Below, piece by piece: positions 21,672 through 34,347 of a stretch of 64,000 nucleotides of DNA. The first letter of the stretch is position 1. Each line of letters begins with the position of its first letter. Below the pieces are notes generated by a model. That model did no database searches, was not told where the DNA came from, and saw nothing but the letters and a program-made list of their open reading frames with translations. This DNA comes from Opisthorchis felineus (lineage: Eukaryota > Platyhelminthes > Trematoda > Opisthorchiida > Opisthorchiidae), in NCBI GenBank assembly GCA_004794785.1, contig SJOL01007465.1:199786-263785 (forward strand). Direction: 5' to 3'. Made by a program: the position numbers and the translations under genes.

Positions 21672-23080
21672 TATGTTACATCATAACGTAAACGTAATTC
21701 CCTACCTGGATTAACCTAGATTTGATATCTAGAATGCTTGGTCTGTAAATCAATAACTCTAGTTCCTACTTAGTTAATCTCACCAAAACTTGCTCCTGTT
21801 GATCATTTCTACTCTCTGTCTTCCTCTCTCTCTCTCTCTGTCTAGAGAATAGACGAATGTTAACCAAACGGGTAAGCTGATGAAAAGCCTTTGAAATAAA
21901 CGTAAACGTTTTCTCCAGTAGTCATGAGGCACGTGTTCGGCTTCTCACAGCCACTTGACTGATTCATTTACTATCTTTCATCTGACAAGCAATACCCCTT
22001 TGCTCATATTTCAAACCCAGTTCGATTTATACAACAATGTATAGACCCTTCCAAGAGGTGAACCTGTGCAGCCATTTCTTCACGGTCTGTCTCTAAAAGT
22101 GCTTGTCTTGTCTCTTATCGAGGGGGCTTACACCACTCTGGTAAAGAAGGCCATGACAAAATTCTCCAGTGGTCAACCGCTACCCAGTTTCTTTTATGAA
22201 ATCAAAGATTAAGTGTGAATGTCTCCTAGAAAGGCACCTAGGTCTCTAAATTTTATCCAAAGAGGATGACGACCAGTCTTTATTTAACACGGTGGCCTCT
22301 ACGAATAATGGAACTTTGGTTATCTTGATATCTTCTGGTCCTCAGATGGTGGTTTTTAATCGTTGTCTTATTCTGCTGTGCTGTTTCTTTACCAGATGCC
22401 TCTCAAACTTCCTCCCCAATCTCGAAATAGACTGTTACCTTCATATTACGAATTTCTGTGCAACGCTTGCATTCTAGTAAAGCTGGTAAAAAAAATGTGA
22501 ATCGTTTCATTTTTCAGTGTGTTTTTTTTCGGAACGAACACTGGGCTTAATTGACTCTCACGGGAGCTGTGGCGGATTCAGTTCTATTTCACATGCGAGT
22601 AACGCAAACACAAAGAAACTCCAATCGAAATAACGAGTTGACGTCAGTCACGTTAAAATCGATAATCAGTGCTCCAGACTGACATAAATGCACTAGGTTT
22701 GGCTATTCATGTCCGGCTGATGAGTGTTTATTGGAACATTCCAATCTGTACACAACTTTTCCCTATTCAAAGCTCAGATTTAAAAATACAGATGTGGGTG
22801 GCTTTTTGAGAGGCGATTCAAAGAGTCCAGAGCAGTAGATCCACTGTGCTCGTATCTGCTATTCGACGGATCATTGAACCAGCGAATATCTGGTGACGGA
22901 CGTTCGTTGCCACGGCGAAGAATTCGGAGCAAAAAACTGCCGTGATTCTACTGTTACACTGAGACAAATTCAGTGTCTGCTCTGCAGAGTCATTCCGTTC
23001 ACAATGACCGCTTTTGTCAAATTTCTGTTTTGACCATCTTAAGATCAACTTTCTTTGCCCAGAACTAACACTCTGCTCAT
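21672..23080. other. stretch downstream of SAP-C, no supported gene
   Basis: It contains a short CT run (about 21826-21842). Frames such as 22292-22477 have no splice support, and I see no second saposin-like gene here. Confidence 0.4.
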
Positions 23081-23082
23081 AG

Positions 23083-23230
23083 GGTTGCTGAAGGCCCTTC
23101 GACAGCCCACGACCGGTTTCGTTCTTTCTGGGGCTCATCAGTTAGGGCGATGCAAATGAGAGATTCGGCTAGAATAAGTTGAGTCTCTCAGAAAAAACAA
23201 ATTTGTATGTAAATGAGAGTAGTTGTTGAA
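23083..23230 (+). repeat. fold-back family B, collapsed copy
   Basis: The terminal arm AGCCCACGACCGGTTTCGTT CTTTCTGGGGCTCATCAG is followed directly by remnants of the inner right arm (GTCTCTCAGAAAAAACAAAT). The centre of the element is lost. Confidence 0.6.
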
Positions 23231-24729
23231 TCATACCTTTTGTTTAGGTAGAAACTGTTACGAAACTAGGTACGGTGTTTTCCCCTATCGGGGAATATCA
23301 CAGAATGATACACAAGGTAAACCCGGTTCCCATAGGCCTAGTTATGACTATCTGAGCTTGGGGCAACATCCCCGCCGGACTTCGATACCCGTTTTCAACA
23401 GCTTTGTGAGAGCAGAACCGCGTCGTTTATGTTTGTTTTATCTGAACCTAAAACATAGTGACGTGACTGATCAAGTTCAGTTGGCTTTTTGACGACCACG
23501 TGGTGTGCGGTATTTGGACATTGGCAGTCGATAAACTGTCAACTTCTAGTGAACCGCCAAATCACCGATAAACTACTGTAGCTTAACGTGAGCCGCAACA
23601 TTGCATTTTCCAGTCGTCACACTCATGACACAACGCTGTTTATCTGCCTGTAGGCTCAAGTAGAGAAACCTAACAGCCGTTTCATGTCATCCAATGAATT
23701 AGTGCTAGCTCAGCTGGTGATCGAAACAGATGTCGCATTTCATGCCGGGACCACCACCACATCACTGCAATAATTCATTGTAATCAACAAAACGGATACT
23801 CATGAAGCACGTGTTTGATCACCATAAGGCAACACACGTGCACGGAAAAAGAGTGATCAACACAGAATACCGTAAGACATTTTGAATGCGTGAAACATGT
23901 TTTTTTTACGTACGAATCAAATTTTCAGCTTGGTGGAAGAAAAGTAACTCTACGTATTCCAACACAGGCGAATCCCAAAGCGATCGAGGCGTGCAAGATG
24001 TTCCACGCTCCATGTTTGAGAGTGAGATGGGATTTTTGGTGGGTGGCTAGTTGGTCGACGCTGGTCAAACCGCTGAACACCCGCGCATACTCGGAGATCC
24101 AAAGACGGTTTTCTCGGGTCCGAAATTGGTGTTTCATTCAGGTCCTTGGCGCTGTTTTGGGCTTGGAAAGGTGAGGTTGGCGGGCAAAAGTGTAGAGGCC
24201 TGTTGCAAGCCACCAACCGGCCTAAGCATGATATAATAACAGTGTCCATCGGCACCAGTTATTTGCTCAAAGTCAAGCAACCTGAGTGATTCGTCAGTTC
24301 CCCTAGTTTTGGGCGTGATCCCAATATGGCTGCATGCATGTTTCCGGGAACCACCCATTAACATACAATTAAGGGTAACCTCACGATGGTTTTTCTAACC
24401 ATACAGTTACTGGTGTTGTTATCCCTAGGATGACAAGATAGGGTAGGAGCTCGTTGGAAAATGAAACAAACTCGCCCCGGCTCAAGCTAGTTACGTTAAG
24501 CGAGTGGGCTTGTTAGTATACTGGTAACCCACAAGGACTATTCTACTAAAACACGTGCGTCCGCATTTTGCGCATGTCTGCATGGTCGAGGCCACCCCTT
24601 CTAAATAGCCGATTGTTTCGTAGCATTACGATGCGTCGAGTTGCGTTTCAAAACCTTTCTACCTGCGTATGTAGCTGTTTTCCACACCGCTCTTTCAAGT
24701 GCAGCTAGCCCCGTGACCTGAAATGAAAG
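23231..24729. other. unassigned stretch with overlapping open frames on both strands
   Basis: At 23890-24364 several frames are open on both strands at once (up to 101 codons), which suggests locally low stop density, possibly an old repeat. No motif is secure enough to assign it. Confidence 0.3.
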
Positions 24730-25745
24730 TTATAGTTTTTTTAAACCTTCCCGAAGGTAGCCCTAATGGCGGAATTGCAGGCATCCCCGATTTCGAACGT
24801 CATTTTCAGCTGGCCTAAACAGCGGAGATGGTTTTGCATCAGATTGCATTTAGCTTCAAAAGTCTGGAAAAATTTTTGTTCCTTGAGGTTAGGTCCAATA
24901 ATCTGATCCGAAGGATTTTTCGGAGACACTGCAAATGAAATTGGTCAAGAACTCAAACATACTGTCGGTGTGGTGTCCAGTTCTTGCTGCCGTAGAGTGG
25001 TGAGGACGGTGGGACAACCAGCTAGACTGCGATTTTGGTCTGTATGCCCAGGTGGTGATTGATCCAGATGCCTTCCTCAAGACGACCAAACGCCGTACTG
25101 GCTTTTTCAGTTCGTGCGTTTATTTCATTATCAAGTGATACTTCTGTGGATAATGCCTGCCGAGACAGCTAAAATCCGCACAACGCACTATGTTGCAACC
25201 ATTTAGCTGAGCACTCAATGTTTTGCGTTGAACTCTTAGTACAAACTGTTAGAAGCTGACGCCTTAGTCAGTCCTTATAATTCCAGTTCAGAATACGAAA
25301 ATAAGGCTTGGTCATCTGCAAACAGCCGCAGACAGATACCGTATTCTAGCAGCGGTGCTTTGGCGAGGAAATACTTCAAACTAAGCAGGTAACCATCCAA
25401 CCAGCATTATTTGGTGTACAGTGACAGAACGCCTCTTTACTGATGGTTGTTGAGTGGAGACTGGAAAAGACGGACAGAGATACAGTCCTGCTTCATTCCG
25501 GTATCGTCCTAAGCAGTTAGGCAAGCTTGCACCCGGAGTGCGTAAGACTTTGCTGAGGTTGAAATACTTGCCCGGACAGCCACTCTTTTGTAAGACAATC
25601 CAAAGTGCTTCTCTGTTGATCTAGTCGAAGGTTTCAGTGATGTCCAAGAACAGTCCATTGAGCGGTTGATTTCTATCACGATATTCCTCTTGGACTGAAC
25701 TTACGGTGAAAATCAAGTTGTCGGTGGTATGAGGAGATTGGGGGA
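24730..25745 (-). mobile_element. decayed non-LTR retrotransposon RT, minus
   Basis: Reading the minus strand with frameshifts gives reverse-transcriptase landmarks in order. The palm motif is FLDITETFD near 25655-25625, then INREALWIVLQKSGCPGKYF, then the catalytic box RLFADDQALFSYSEL near 25325-25285, and finally the C-terminal block LDQFHLQCLRKIL near 24960-24900. These match RTE-type elements common in flukes. Multiple stops and frameshifts make it a pseudogene. Its right end abuts a SINE copy. Confidence 0.7.
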
Positions 25746-25754
25746 TTTTTTCAA

Positions 25755-26025
25755 TTGAAATTTCGTCTTGTGAATGAAGCCAAGTTATTCTGGAAGGCTA
25801 AAAAGCACTGCACAACTACTTCATTCTTATTGGGAATCATCAGCAGTACGCATCTCACGAAACTCCTGTAAGGAATTTCAAACCCGTGACCTCTTGGCTG
25901 GTAGTTTGAACACAGCCGTTCAGCCACGAACGGTTGATTGGCAATGTGATTAACTCGCGCTTAGAAAAAACGTAGCGCCACTCATCCTTTGGTTACGGAA
26001 TCCACAGCATGTTGTCAGACGTTGA
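25755..26025 (-). repeat. SINE family A copy, minus
   Basis: The 3' end (reverse complement AATTGAAATTTCGTCTTGTG), body (GGGAATCATCAGCAGTACGC) and tRNA-like head (CAGCCACGAACGGTTGATTG) are all present, as is the distal segment ending in GGTTACGGAATCCACAGC. Confidence 0.7.
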
Positions 26026-26599
26026 AATTCACACTGATCTTCAAGAACATTTTGACCCAGAATGCCAGCCACTTGTCGGCTGAGCAGAGTAGGGGGTATA
26101 ATCTTGTCCTTGTGTGCACAGGAGGCTTATTTGCTCCTTGGTTGCCTCTCCTCTGTCGACTTCTTTTCTATTTATACAGAAAAATTATTGTTCGATTCTT
26201 GAAACCATATGGATTTCTTTTGTCTTCAATATTGTGCATGGCAGGTGACGTACGATATGCAGCATCGGTCTTGCTAGTCTGAACGGCCCCATGAGTAAGC
26301 AGCCAAATCACGTTGGTCTCCCATTTTGTAGCTGTTTTGTAGAATTCATCAATTCTGCGGCTGTAGGTAAATCGGCCAAGTACGTCGTCATCGTAAGGTG
26401 TGGTGGGTGGGCCAAATATCTCAAATCAACATCTCCTGGCCGGTTGAGAAGTACCGAAACGCGATTTTGTTGTTAAGCTTTTCAGTGGTTTTTTCTTCTA
26501 TCTGCTGAGGATATTAAAACTATGGTCCGTCGATTTCTGATTAAGAATCCTTCGGTAACCATGATCCACATGCGCTTAGAGCTCTTCACTTCGTTTGAG

Positions 26600-27130
26600 A
26601 ACAGCAGTCGATTTATTTATTTTTTGCGGGTTTTCCAGAAGCTTGATCATGGCGCTTCTAAGCTACTTTCGGGCCTGTGTGTTGCACCCTGAAATATTTT
26701 GAATAACGCCCAATTCTTCGCTTGAGTTAATAAATCGACGAGTCAGTTTCATCAAACCCGTCTCGCTCTTGGGCTGGCTCCATTTAAGTCGAATCCACAA
26801 AAGCTGCTTAGAAGTATATTCGTATTTAAGTCCGCTGGCTTTCGGACCTACTACCAGTCCTAGCGTTAGGCCGATTTCTTGTTTCCTAGGTTTTTTCAGA
26901 CGCTACGTGAATGAGTTCTCTGATAATTCGCAACGTACTGACTTCCCGAATGTGACCCGCACATTGGCACCAGAGAGTGATCTACATTGGTTTCAGATGT
27001 GCACATCACTTTGTGACCTTGTAATATCTGTCTTTAAACATCCGCATCCAAAGGCCTGTCCAAAATCTACCGAAACACATCATCCAGGCAGGTTCTGTGG
27101 CAAAAGAAGAAAGTTTTTAGCCATCAACGC
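26600..27130 (+). mobile_element. possible Ty3/gypsy reverse-transcriptase remnant
   Basis: The frame at 26769-27137 (122 codons) contains ISCFLGFFRRYVNEFS, then SDLHWFQMCTSLCDLVISVF, then KHPHP. This matches the order of the RT thumb/connection region of Ty3/gypsy elements (FLGxxxxYRRF, then FxWxxxCxxxFxxLKxxL, then P). The upstream codons are degraded. No LTRs were recognised. The call is by pattern and could be chance. Confidence 0.4.
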
Positions 27131-27329
27131 AGGATGACAACATAACAGATTAAACTTTTCCGCCCAGATAGCCGCAAATTCCGACAAGGTATTTGTCCAA
27201 ACAGGTGGAAACGAGCAAAACATCTGTCTGCTAAAGTTTTATTCTTGGAAGCTTTTCAGAATTTTTACTTTGAGCCAAACTATTATCGCGAGCTATTTAT
27301 ACTTTGCTGTGTGGATTCGCTGTCCTCTG

Positions 27330-27749
27330 TTACTGCCGAAAGGCACCCTTTGCAATGGTGAGGTCGTGTTTCGACTTCAGAATGGTGGGAATACCAGTGT
27401 CTTTATGTGTATTAAACAACATGACAACGAACCACTTAAACGGAAAAGTTATGTATTCAGTCCAACACTGGTAGCTCACTAACCCAATATTTTTTTGTTC
27501 ACAATTTTACCAAACGTCCCCAGCTGTTTGTAGACAGGGGAGGGCGAGTAAATCGTCTTACCTTCGAGATCATATAGTTGACTATGCTGGACATTTTAAT
27601 TGGAATCGAATGAGATCCCCAGTCAAACTCAGTGATAAAACTTGAGGAGACTGCTATTCTGACTTTACACTGAAATCCTTGTGCAACAGGGTATCTGGGG
27701 TTGATCAGAGGAGAAGACACTGTGTCCGACTGAGCAGGTGAAATCGCTA
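27330..27749 (-). CDS. candidate gene 3' end, membrane protein (TMEM231-like?)
   Basis: Two minus-strand exons, 27749-27562 and 27467-27330, are separated by a 94-nt intron with a GTAAGA donor and a CTACCAG acceptor, both in phase 0. The joined frame gives 107 residues to a TAA stop. The first exon looks like a soluble beta-rich segment, and the second carries a hydrophobic stretch (YITFPFKWFVVMLF) soon after W-T-E-Y. The layout faintly recalls the C-terminus of the ciliary transition-zone protein TMEM231, which has W-V-Q-Y followed by a membrane helix. That resemblance is weak and only a suggestion. Upstream exons would lie to the right but were not found. Confidence 0.4.
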
Positions 27750-27759
27750 CTGTGAGTCT

Positions 27760-29460
27760 CAATACCGAACCTTTGTTAAGCCGAGTTTATTAGGATTCGA
27801 ACTTCTGACAGAGAACGCCGTTATAAATGCCCCATAGGAGTAACTCTTCCTGAGAATTACGGGAGTGTTGAACTCTAACTACTCATAATACAATGGTTAA
27901 ATTGGATTAGCCTGCTTAGAGCATTTACAAGAATCCGGACAGCTGGATGGATTTGGCTAAACTTCTGGCAAATGGAAACTTAGATCTAATGCGAACGGAT
28001 TTTCAAAACGCCGTTTATTGACTGGAAACTGAAATGAATGGTGAACTGAAGTTTATGTGCGGTTTGTGACTGATTTGGTCAGTCTACGGAAAATGCAATC
28101 CACTGGGCGTTCCAACCAAATTTGTGGCTCACCAAGCGGATACAACAACAATACTCTCCGAACGTTTAGGTTCAAAGTTCACACACATCGCTAATATGCT
28201 TTCGGTAAATGAGTGACTTAGCACGTGTGTCTGACTGATTTCATAAAATGTACGTTGGAATGCATCCCACTGAGCAAACAACGTCCGGTTTTCAATCGGA
28301 AGCTACAGTCGTTTCTTCTGGTGATAGTGAAGTGGTCTTTGGGAAGAAAAATCCTACTTGAGCAATACCGAAACTGTTAACTTCAGCAGCACTCGAACTG
28401 AGTCATTTTAACAAGCAAGTGTAATGCGTTTCTTTTCATTGCTAATCCAAGTTCACTAATCAAAAACCCTCACTTTCTATCACAATTCACTGCCTCACAG
28501 CTACCAATTGTGTGTGTGTCGTTCGTGTAAAATTTTCGTTGATCTCACACCAGCTGGTGTTTGATATAACTTAACGTGGTCTCATCTGACTGGTATCTCA
28601 GCTTCTAACATGAATCCCATACCTCTAAGCGGTAGTTAGTTTGGGTTGCAACGGGGTATTTGATGTGCACTACGTATGAGTTCTGAGAGCTTTGGTTGAC
28701 CTTGAGGAATTTGAAATCTGGATTCTAGACCGAAAATACCGAAATGGCTCCGAAATTGACCCTTTCACCGAGTGTTCCGCAGAATCCCACGATGTATAGT
28801 GTGACCAACTCGTAGCTCACTTGGCCTGATAAGAGAGCTAGAATGCTTCAAATAGAGATAAACGTTTTTCCTATGGTTGAGTTCATTCTCCTTTATCGGG
28901 AGCACTCAGGGCAAGGCTTCACTAACATTTCATGTGCCGTTGTCTATGAAGAAACTGCTTCGAATTTTTTGTTTGATCCTCTGAAACGTCTAGCAGAGAG
29001 CCCCCTGCTTATGCAGTTGCACAGTGTAGCTAATCTACTCTGATCATTCCTTGCATCCCACCATTTTTATGTTCACTCGCCATTCTGTCTGACAGTAATC
29101 AAGATGGAACTGACCAATCACTCATATTCCACCTGACCGTCCCGGCTGCGTAATATTGTCAGTCTCATAATGGTTTTGAACACCGAAGATGCGCAGAAAA
29201 CGGATAATATACCAAGATGGACGTAATCACACCTGCTTCAGTTCAGAATTCCCCCACCAAAAGGAAGCCATGGTTCATCTGAGCCAGCGGCATTCCCAAT
29301 CAGCACTAACCTACTTCATTTTAGATTTTGACTCCAACTAAGTTGAGGCCTTTAGCGAGCGAAAATCGCACGCTGTTTATAGGTGCAGTGTCCTGATGGA
29401 ATGCAGTTCACTGAACGTGTCTGTGGACGACCTATTAGGATGAAGTAATTGTATGGATGT
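27760..29460. other. stretch without a supported gene
   Basis: No repeat or exon pair could be supported, and the frame at 28843-29043 stands alone. If the minus-strand candidate at 27330-27749 is real, this is probably its upstream intron. Confidence 0.35.
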
Positions 29461-29461
29461 A

Positions 29462-29812
29462 ACACATTACTCATAGGGTTGCTGAAAGCTCTTTGACAGA
29501 TCACGACCGGTTTCGTCCTTCTTGGGGCCCATCATCACTCTGGTATTCTAGTTGAACGCAAATTGCACGAAATTATCAAAATACCCTCATTTACATATCA
29601 ATTTGGTTTTTGCTGGCGGCCCAACTCTCGTTTATGATATTCTTATTCAACTGAATGTGCTGCACCAGGCCGCCTCATGTTTCAGATGGTACGATACGCC
29701 AGTATTGCAACACACGACTCATAAGAAGAACATCATAAACGAGAGATACAGCTGGGTCTCCCATGAAAACCAAATTTGTATACCAATAAGTGTGTTTCGC
29801 TAATAAACCAAT
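29462..29812 (+). repeat. fold-back family B copy
   Basis: The left arm is complete, from TTACTCATAGGGTTGCTGAA through ACGACCGGTTTCGTCCTTCT. The inner arms CTCTCGTTTATGATATTC and AACATCATAAACGAGAGATA face each other. The right outer arm is truncated after AAACCAAATTTGTATACC. Confidence 0.7.
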
Positions 29813-31765
29813 TGTCATCCTAAAGCTGGAATACAGTGTGACCTAGGGTTCACTCATGCTAAGTTAATAGGCAGACTTGCTATCCTACGGGCCACGACAG
29901 CTTTATAGAATAGCAAGCAGAATGAAAGCTGGCTTGTACTCAAATTGGATTCGTGCTAGGCAGATATGTCATTCGGAGAATAACAGTCCTAAACAAAAGA
30001 GCCATGCTATCCATCACCCTATGCCCACCTGATGAGTCCTAACAGGAACAAAGGTACTCTTGTGACTGAGATCTGATCACGTCTTTACTCATGTCTGTAC
30101 TCATATATTTGACAGAAAATCATTCGAAAAAACTGGTTGACTAATTAATCAACAATAGCAACTTGAAAAACCAACCGCAAGCACATGTGATAGGACCAAA
30201 TATCCCTTTGGAGGTGTCCAGAAGAGGTAGGCTGGATTCTTTTTGTACTATGTAGAACACAATCCCACGTAGCTTCTTGGTTGCCAAATTAACTCTACCT
30301 TTTATAGATTACTTTGTGAATCGAAAGGTCGTCGGCGTCACTGATCACCCGTTTTCTGTATTGTTCCCGCTGCCTTGCAGGTGACAATGTTTACAGGTGC
30401 ACCCTCTATCAAAAGCCGGGTGGCGCTAGAGACGCAACCCGTAAAAAATTCCCACCAGATTTCAATTTTAACGCCCCTAATATGCACGGTCTAGTGTCTC
30501 AGCCTTGAACATTCTTAACTCCTGTTCTCGAGCCTCTTTTATATCCGTTATACCTAATGGTTATCCTGACGTGACTGGATATCTAGGAACAATTCTCTCA
30601 CTGGGATAATATCGGTCTGTAAAGTATGTATTGCTCCAGCAGGAGTAAATGACCAGTGCAGCGGGGAGCCAAATCAGGCATCCGAATCCATCTAATTTGC
30701 TCCAAGCGGGACACATTTTGCCTAGCGTCTCAAATTTAGTGAAGGGAGCTGATGGCTTTTATTTTTTCACGATGAGCAGCTGGTCTATTTCGACTTCTTT
30801 CTCGTGAAATCCTGAGGAAGGCTGTGTTTGAACTAAACCAACAAAAGCTCTTGCTTTTATTGCTTGTGAGTTGGTTTTTTAAGCAATGCCTACGAAAATC
30901 ATCAATTTACCCCAAGAGGAATTCTACAGAGTATCCTACTTATGTGTATAGTACATTTATAGTGCATATATATATATATATATTCGCGAACAAGGACCAC
31001 TCAGTTGGAACGGCTCAAACGGCCTTAGTCGGGTGGCAACTGTTTTGAAGACAGAACCCTCTATCAGCCCTAACAACCGCACTTTTCATAATAGTGCAGG
31101 GACACATTGTAGCGAATGAGTTAACATTGAGACCTTCCTCTATAATACCTGCACTATATCCGATATCCATGTATACAGACCACTTTCGAAGTCCGCGGAC
31201 ATTGTTGTCATGGCAAACGTTTGAAAACCTCCTTTAGGAGGCCAACAAATTATATATGCCAACTGGCATCACACCAGGGTCCGAACATTTGCGTGATCTT
31301 GGGGCAGATATTTTCGCTCGGCTATGGGTGTTGTGTCCAGTGAGAGACCAGTCCATTGTCGAAACTACCTAAAGCGTTTTTTGTAGCCGTATTATTTTCA
31401 AATTTTGATAGGTGATGACACTGGTGTGCAACACTCTCCAGAGACTGAAGCTATGGTTGTAAAAACGTCCACCTCTGGAGGAATAATCCCTCAGGAGAAG
31501 CCAACCACCAGAAAACCGCTTGGTTGGATTGGGAAGCTTACTTTGACAGTACTTTGACATCCTGGTCTTTGTTGAGATTTAGGGAGGCTTTCTCAAAAAG
31601 TATCAATTAAAGTCAAATATGGTGAGATCATAGTGAAATGGTCTTGACTGAGAGAGTGTCCTTCTTGGGAGAGTTTTTTTGGGGGGGGGACCAATGTATA
31701 TGCCTAGTGTAGACGCATACCAATGTGGTCTAATAAAGTGGCTATTTCACGCGGGGATTTCTGCT
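29813..31765. other. stretch without a supported gene
   Basis: It holds a short TA microsatellite at 30966-30983. The frame at 30824-31048 runs through that repeat and is not supported. Confidence 0.4.
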
Positions 31766-31774
31766 CAAAGTCGC

Positions 31775-31960
31775 TCATGTTCAAAAGATTAAGGCCAGGA
31801 GGTCACACGTTCGAGGCTCCTTACTGGGGCTTGGTGAGATGAGCACTGCTGATGGTTTCCAACTAAGGTGAAACAGCTATACAATGTCTCTTGGCTTTTC
31901 AGCACAGATTGGCTCTACTTACGGGACAAAATGTCGACTGAAATTTCTCAAATCCCCTCT
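31775..31960 (+). repeat. SINE family A copy, plus
   Basis: A tRNA-like head with ACACGTTCGAGGCTCC is followed by GGTGAAACAGCTATACAATG, TTTTCAGCACAGATTGGCTC and TTACGGGACAAAATG. Confidence 0.65.
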
Positions 31961-33127
31961 CATTACCAACAAATTGTTTGGTACCTTTACCCAAGATTAG
32001 GCATGAAGGTCCCTGGTCAATAAATTAGGAGGTGACTACTTTATACTTCAATCATTTCTGGGTTTTACCGAACACTTTTTAATGGTTGCACCTCTCGTAC
32101 GAATTGTCTGACCCAACTGAGAGGGAATGTTTGTGACACTGAATGATGCTGACTATTGCTCCTACAAATCATTCTTACTGATAATGCTGGTGTTGTGTCA
32201 TAAGCAACATCTTCAAACAGTCTCATCCATGGTCCTGAAGGGAGCAACGACGTCATAGCTTGGAAATATCCAGGAAACCACACTTGCATACTGAGTGGTC
32301 ACTTGAATTCAGTCAAGACCTCTTAAACATGTCCTCAAGACATCTTGCGATGGCGCTTACCTTAAAAAGCTGCAAACCTTTATCTAAAAACAGCCTGAGC
32401 AAATTAATTAGACCACTGAGAGCTGAATCCATCCTTTTTGTCACCGCTGGGCTGTTTTTGCTGACAACGATCTAGCTCACAGGTTCATTTATTCTGCCCT
32501 TCACTTAGTAAATGGTCAGCTTCTTTCACAGAGCTTAGTACGGTTAACTGGTGCAAATCGCCAAGGCAATTTGGCTTGGCGAACAATCTACCCATGATAA
32601 ACTGGCCTAACGACAAATTCGCTGGTGAGAACTCTCCGGTGCGTCGATTAACCGTCGGTGCACTGGTTTGCGGTGTATGAACTTTGCGATAAGCCTGAAC
32701 CAGATCAGCAGAGTATTGACGATCAATTCGTGCAGAGCGACAAAACGTGGTTACGAGTAATAGTTCTCTCCACTCACTGACCAAACCGAACTTGCCGGCG
32801 ACCTCAAATTAGTTGTACCTTGTCCCTCCGTCCAGTCGAACTTTTGGATTGTCAGATCCTATTCGCCGTGTGTGGAGCATTTATTTGGCGGAAACAACAC
32901 TTAACTAATACGCACAGAGTGAGTCGTTGTTGAGCGTTCTGTCGCGCGGAGTGTGCTGTCCAAAAGGTGCTCGGCGAAAATATTACTATCTACAAATCAG
33001 TAGACCTTCCAAAGAAATTGTGAAAACTCGGGGATAACAGTTGACCAATCTCAAGCATTCCAATCTACCGACTAATTTCATCTCATGTGCGAAGCCAAGA
33101 AATCACCTTGATCCATTTTCTTAACAG
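31961..33127. other. stretch with unassigned minus-strand open frames
   Basis: Minus-strand frames at 32289-32065 (74 codons) and 32784-32485 (99 codons) look protein-like but match no family I recognise and are not joined by clear splice sites. An old retroelement is possible. Confidence 0.3.
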
Positions 33128-33343
33128 AACACACTACTTCCAAAGTTCGTGGAAGCTTTCGAATCTATCAGCTGGGATTTGGCTGACTATCCCATTATTG
33201 TCAATTTAATTTGCAGACAAATATATTTCGCAACTCTGATTCATGTTTGCCATACGCACACGTGCTTAGTGGCCGTATGGTTCAGCGACAAACAACTGAA
33301 CACTGTTCATGAAAAGGACACGCTTTGTCGACCTGACGGGTAG
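33128..33343 (+). CDS. possible terminal exon, unknown product
   Basis: After the CTTAACAG acceptor, 72 codons are open in phase 0 to a TAG stop. The exon begins NTLLPKFVEAFESISWDLAD and continues with a mildly hydrophobic segment. No upstream exon was paired and no family is recognised. Chance open frames of this size occur in the window, so support is the acceptor and composition only. Confidence 0.28.
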   Translation, partial: NTLLPKFVEAFESISWDLADYPIIVNLICRQIYFATLIHVCHTHTCLVAVWFSDKQLNTVHEKDTLCRPDG

Positions 33344-33554
33344 CAATCAGCACAAAAAGCATTGTGGACTGTTTTCAGGACTAGCCCCATCCTCTCTTTA
33401 TTAGCATACTTGCATGAGTTTTCAAAATAAACGTCTTATCTCCTGTACATCTCCATCTGGTGGCAGCTTTTCGTGAATTGTGATCCACTGCTGTATCCAG
33501 ATGCCGTGTTCATCGTATTCTCTCCCTTCCCCTCCCCAAAAAAAATCGCATAAC

Positions 33555-33735
33555 TTGAGAAATACTCATGTGCAGACCAATTTGGTTTTCGCTGAATCCC
33601 CCGTTCATCATATTTTGCAACTGAATGTGCTGCACAAATGCTGTCTCATGTACCATTTGTCACGATATTCGCGATACCGCAGTATATTTTCTTGACGGAA
33701 TACACTACTGATATGGCTACTGAGGTAAGCAGTCA
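33555..33735 (+). repeat. fold-back family B, partial copy
   Basis: The inner left-arm sequence CAATTTGGTTTTCGCTGAAT and the central motif CAACTGAATGTGCTGCAC match the copies at 29.6 kb and 41.0 kb. The outer arms are absent. Confidence 0.5.
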
Positions 33736-34168
33736 AAGCGTTTTCAAGAACCTTATGGGCAGTCTTTTTATCTAGGTATCCAGTAACTTTGGTGACCGGT
33801 TCGAAACGGTCGTTCAATGGCATGGAGGGTGTTAAATTTTGATGCTTGTCTGTACAGGGAGTCTCCTTACGTAATACCTACAGATATTTCTCATTTTTAC
33901 ATAACAAGCTTCTTGTGCGGGATCAATATTCTTTTGCCACGGTAAATTTGCGAACTTGGTTCGAAATTGTCCAATAGAGGGGTGTTTGCTTAGAGGGTTC
34001 TCACAGATAGAAGTAAGACAGATCGATTGAGGTTCCTTCATTCAGCACAAAATTTAAACAAATTTGAATTCACCCTATAGTGTAAACAAGAGGTATTACT
34101 CAGATTATGTTCCATAGAGTATCGATCGGGCACCGTGTACTCACGGTCAGCACAATGTCAATTTGTGC

Positions 34169-34184
34169 GTGTGTGTGTGTGTGT
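34169..34184 (+). repeat. (GT)n microsatellite
   Basis: Eight GT units about 165 nt upstream of the SAP-D start codon. Confidence 0.9.
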
Positions 34185-34347
34185 ATGACGTGTATCTAAC
34201 AGAGAGAGGGAGAGAACCACCGACAAATCTACCAACTCACACAAAATCTCAACTGATAACCAATGAAGTCGCTCACATTGAAGTTGTTTGTACCAATAAA
34301 TACCCATACCTTGAGTGACTTTATCTTTCGGAAGAAAACACTGTATC

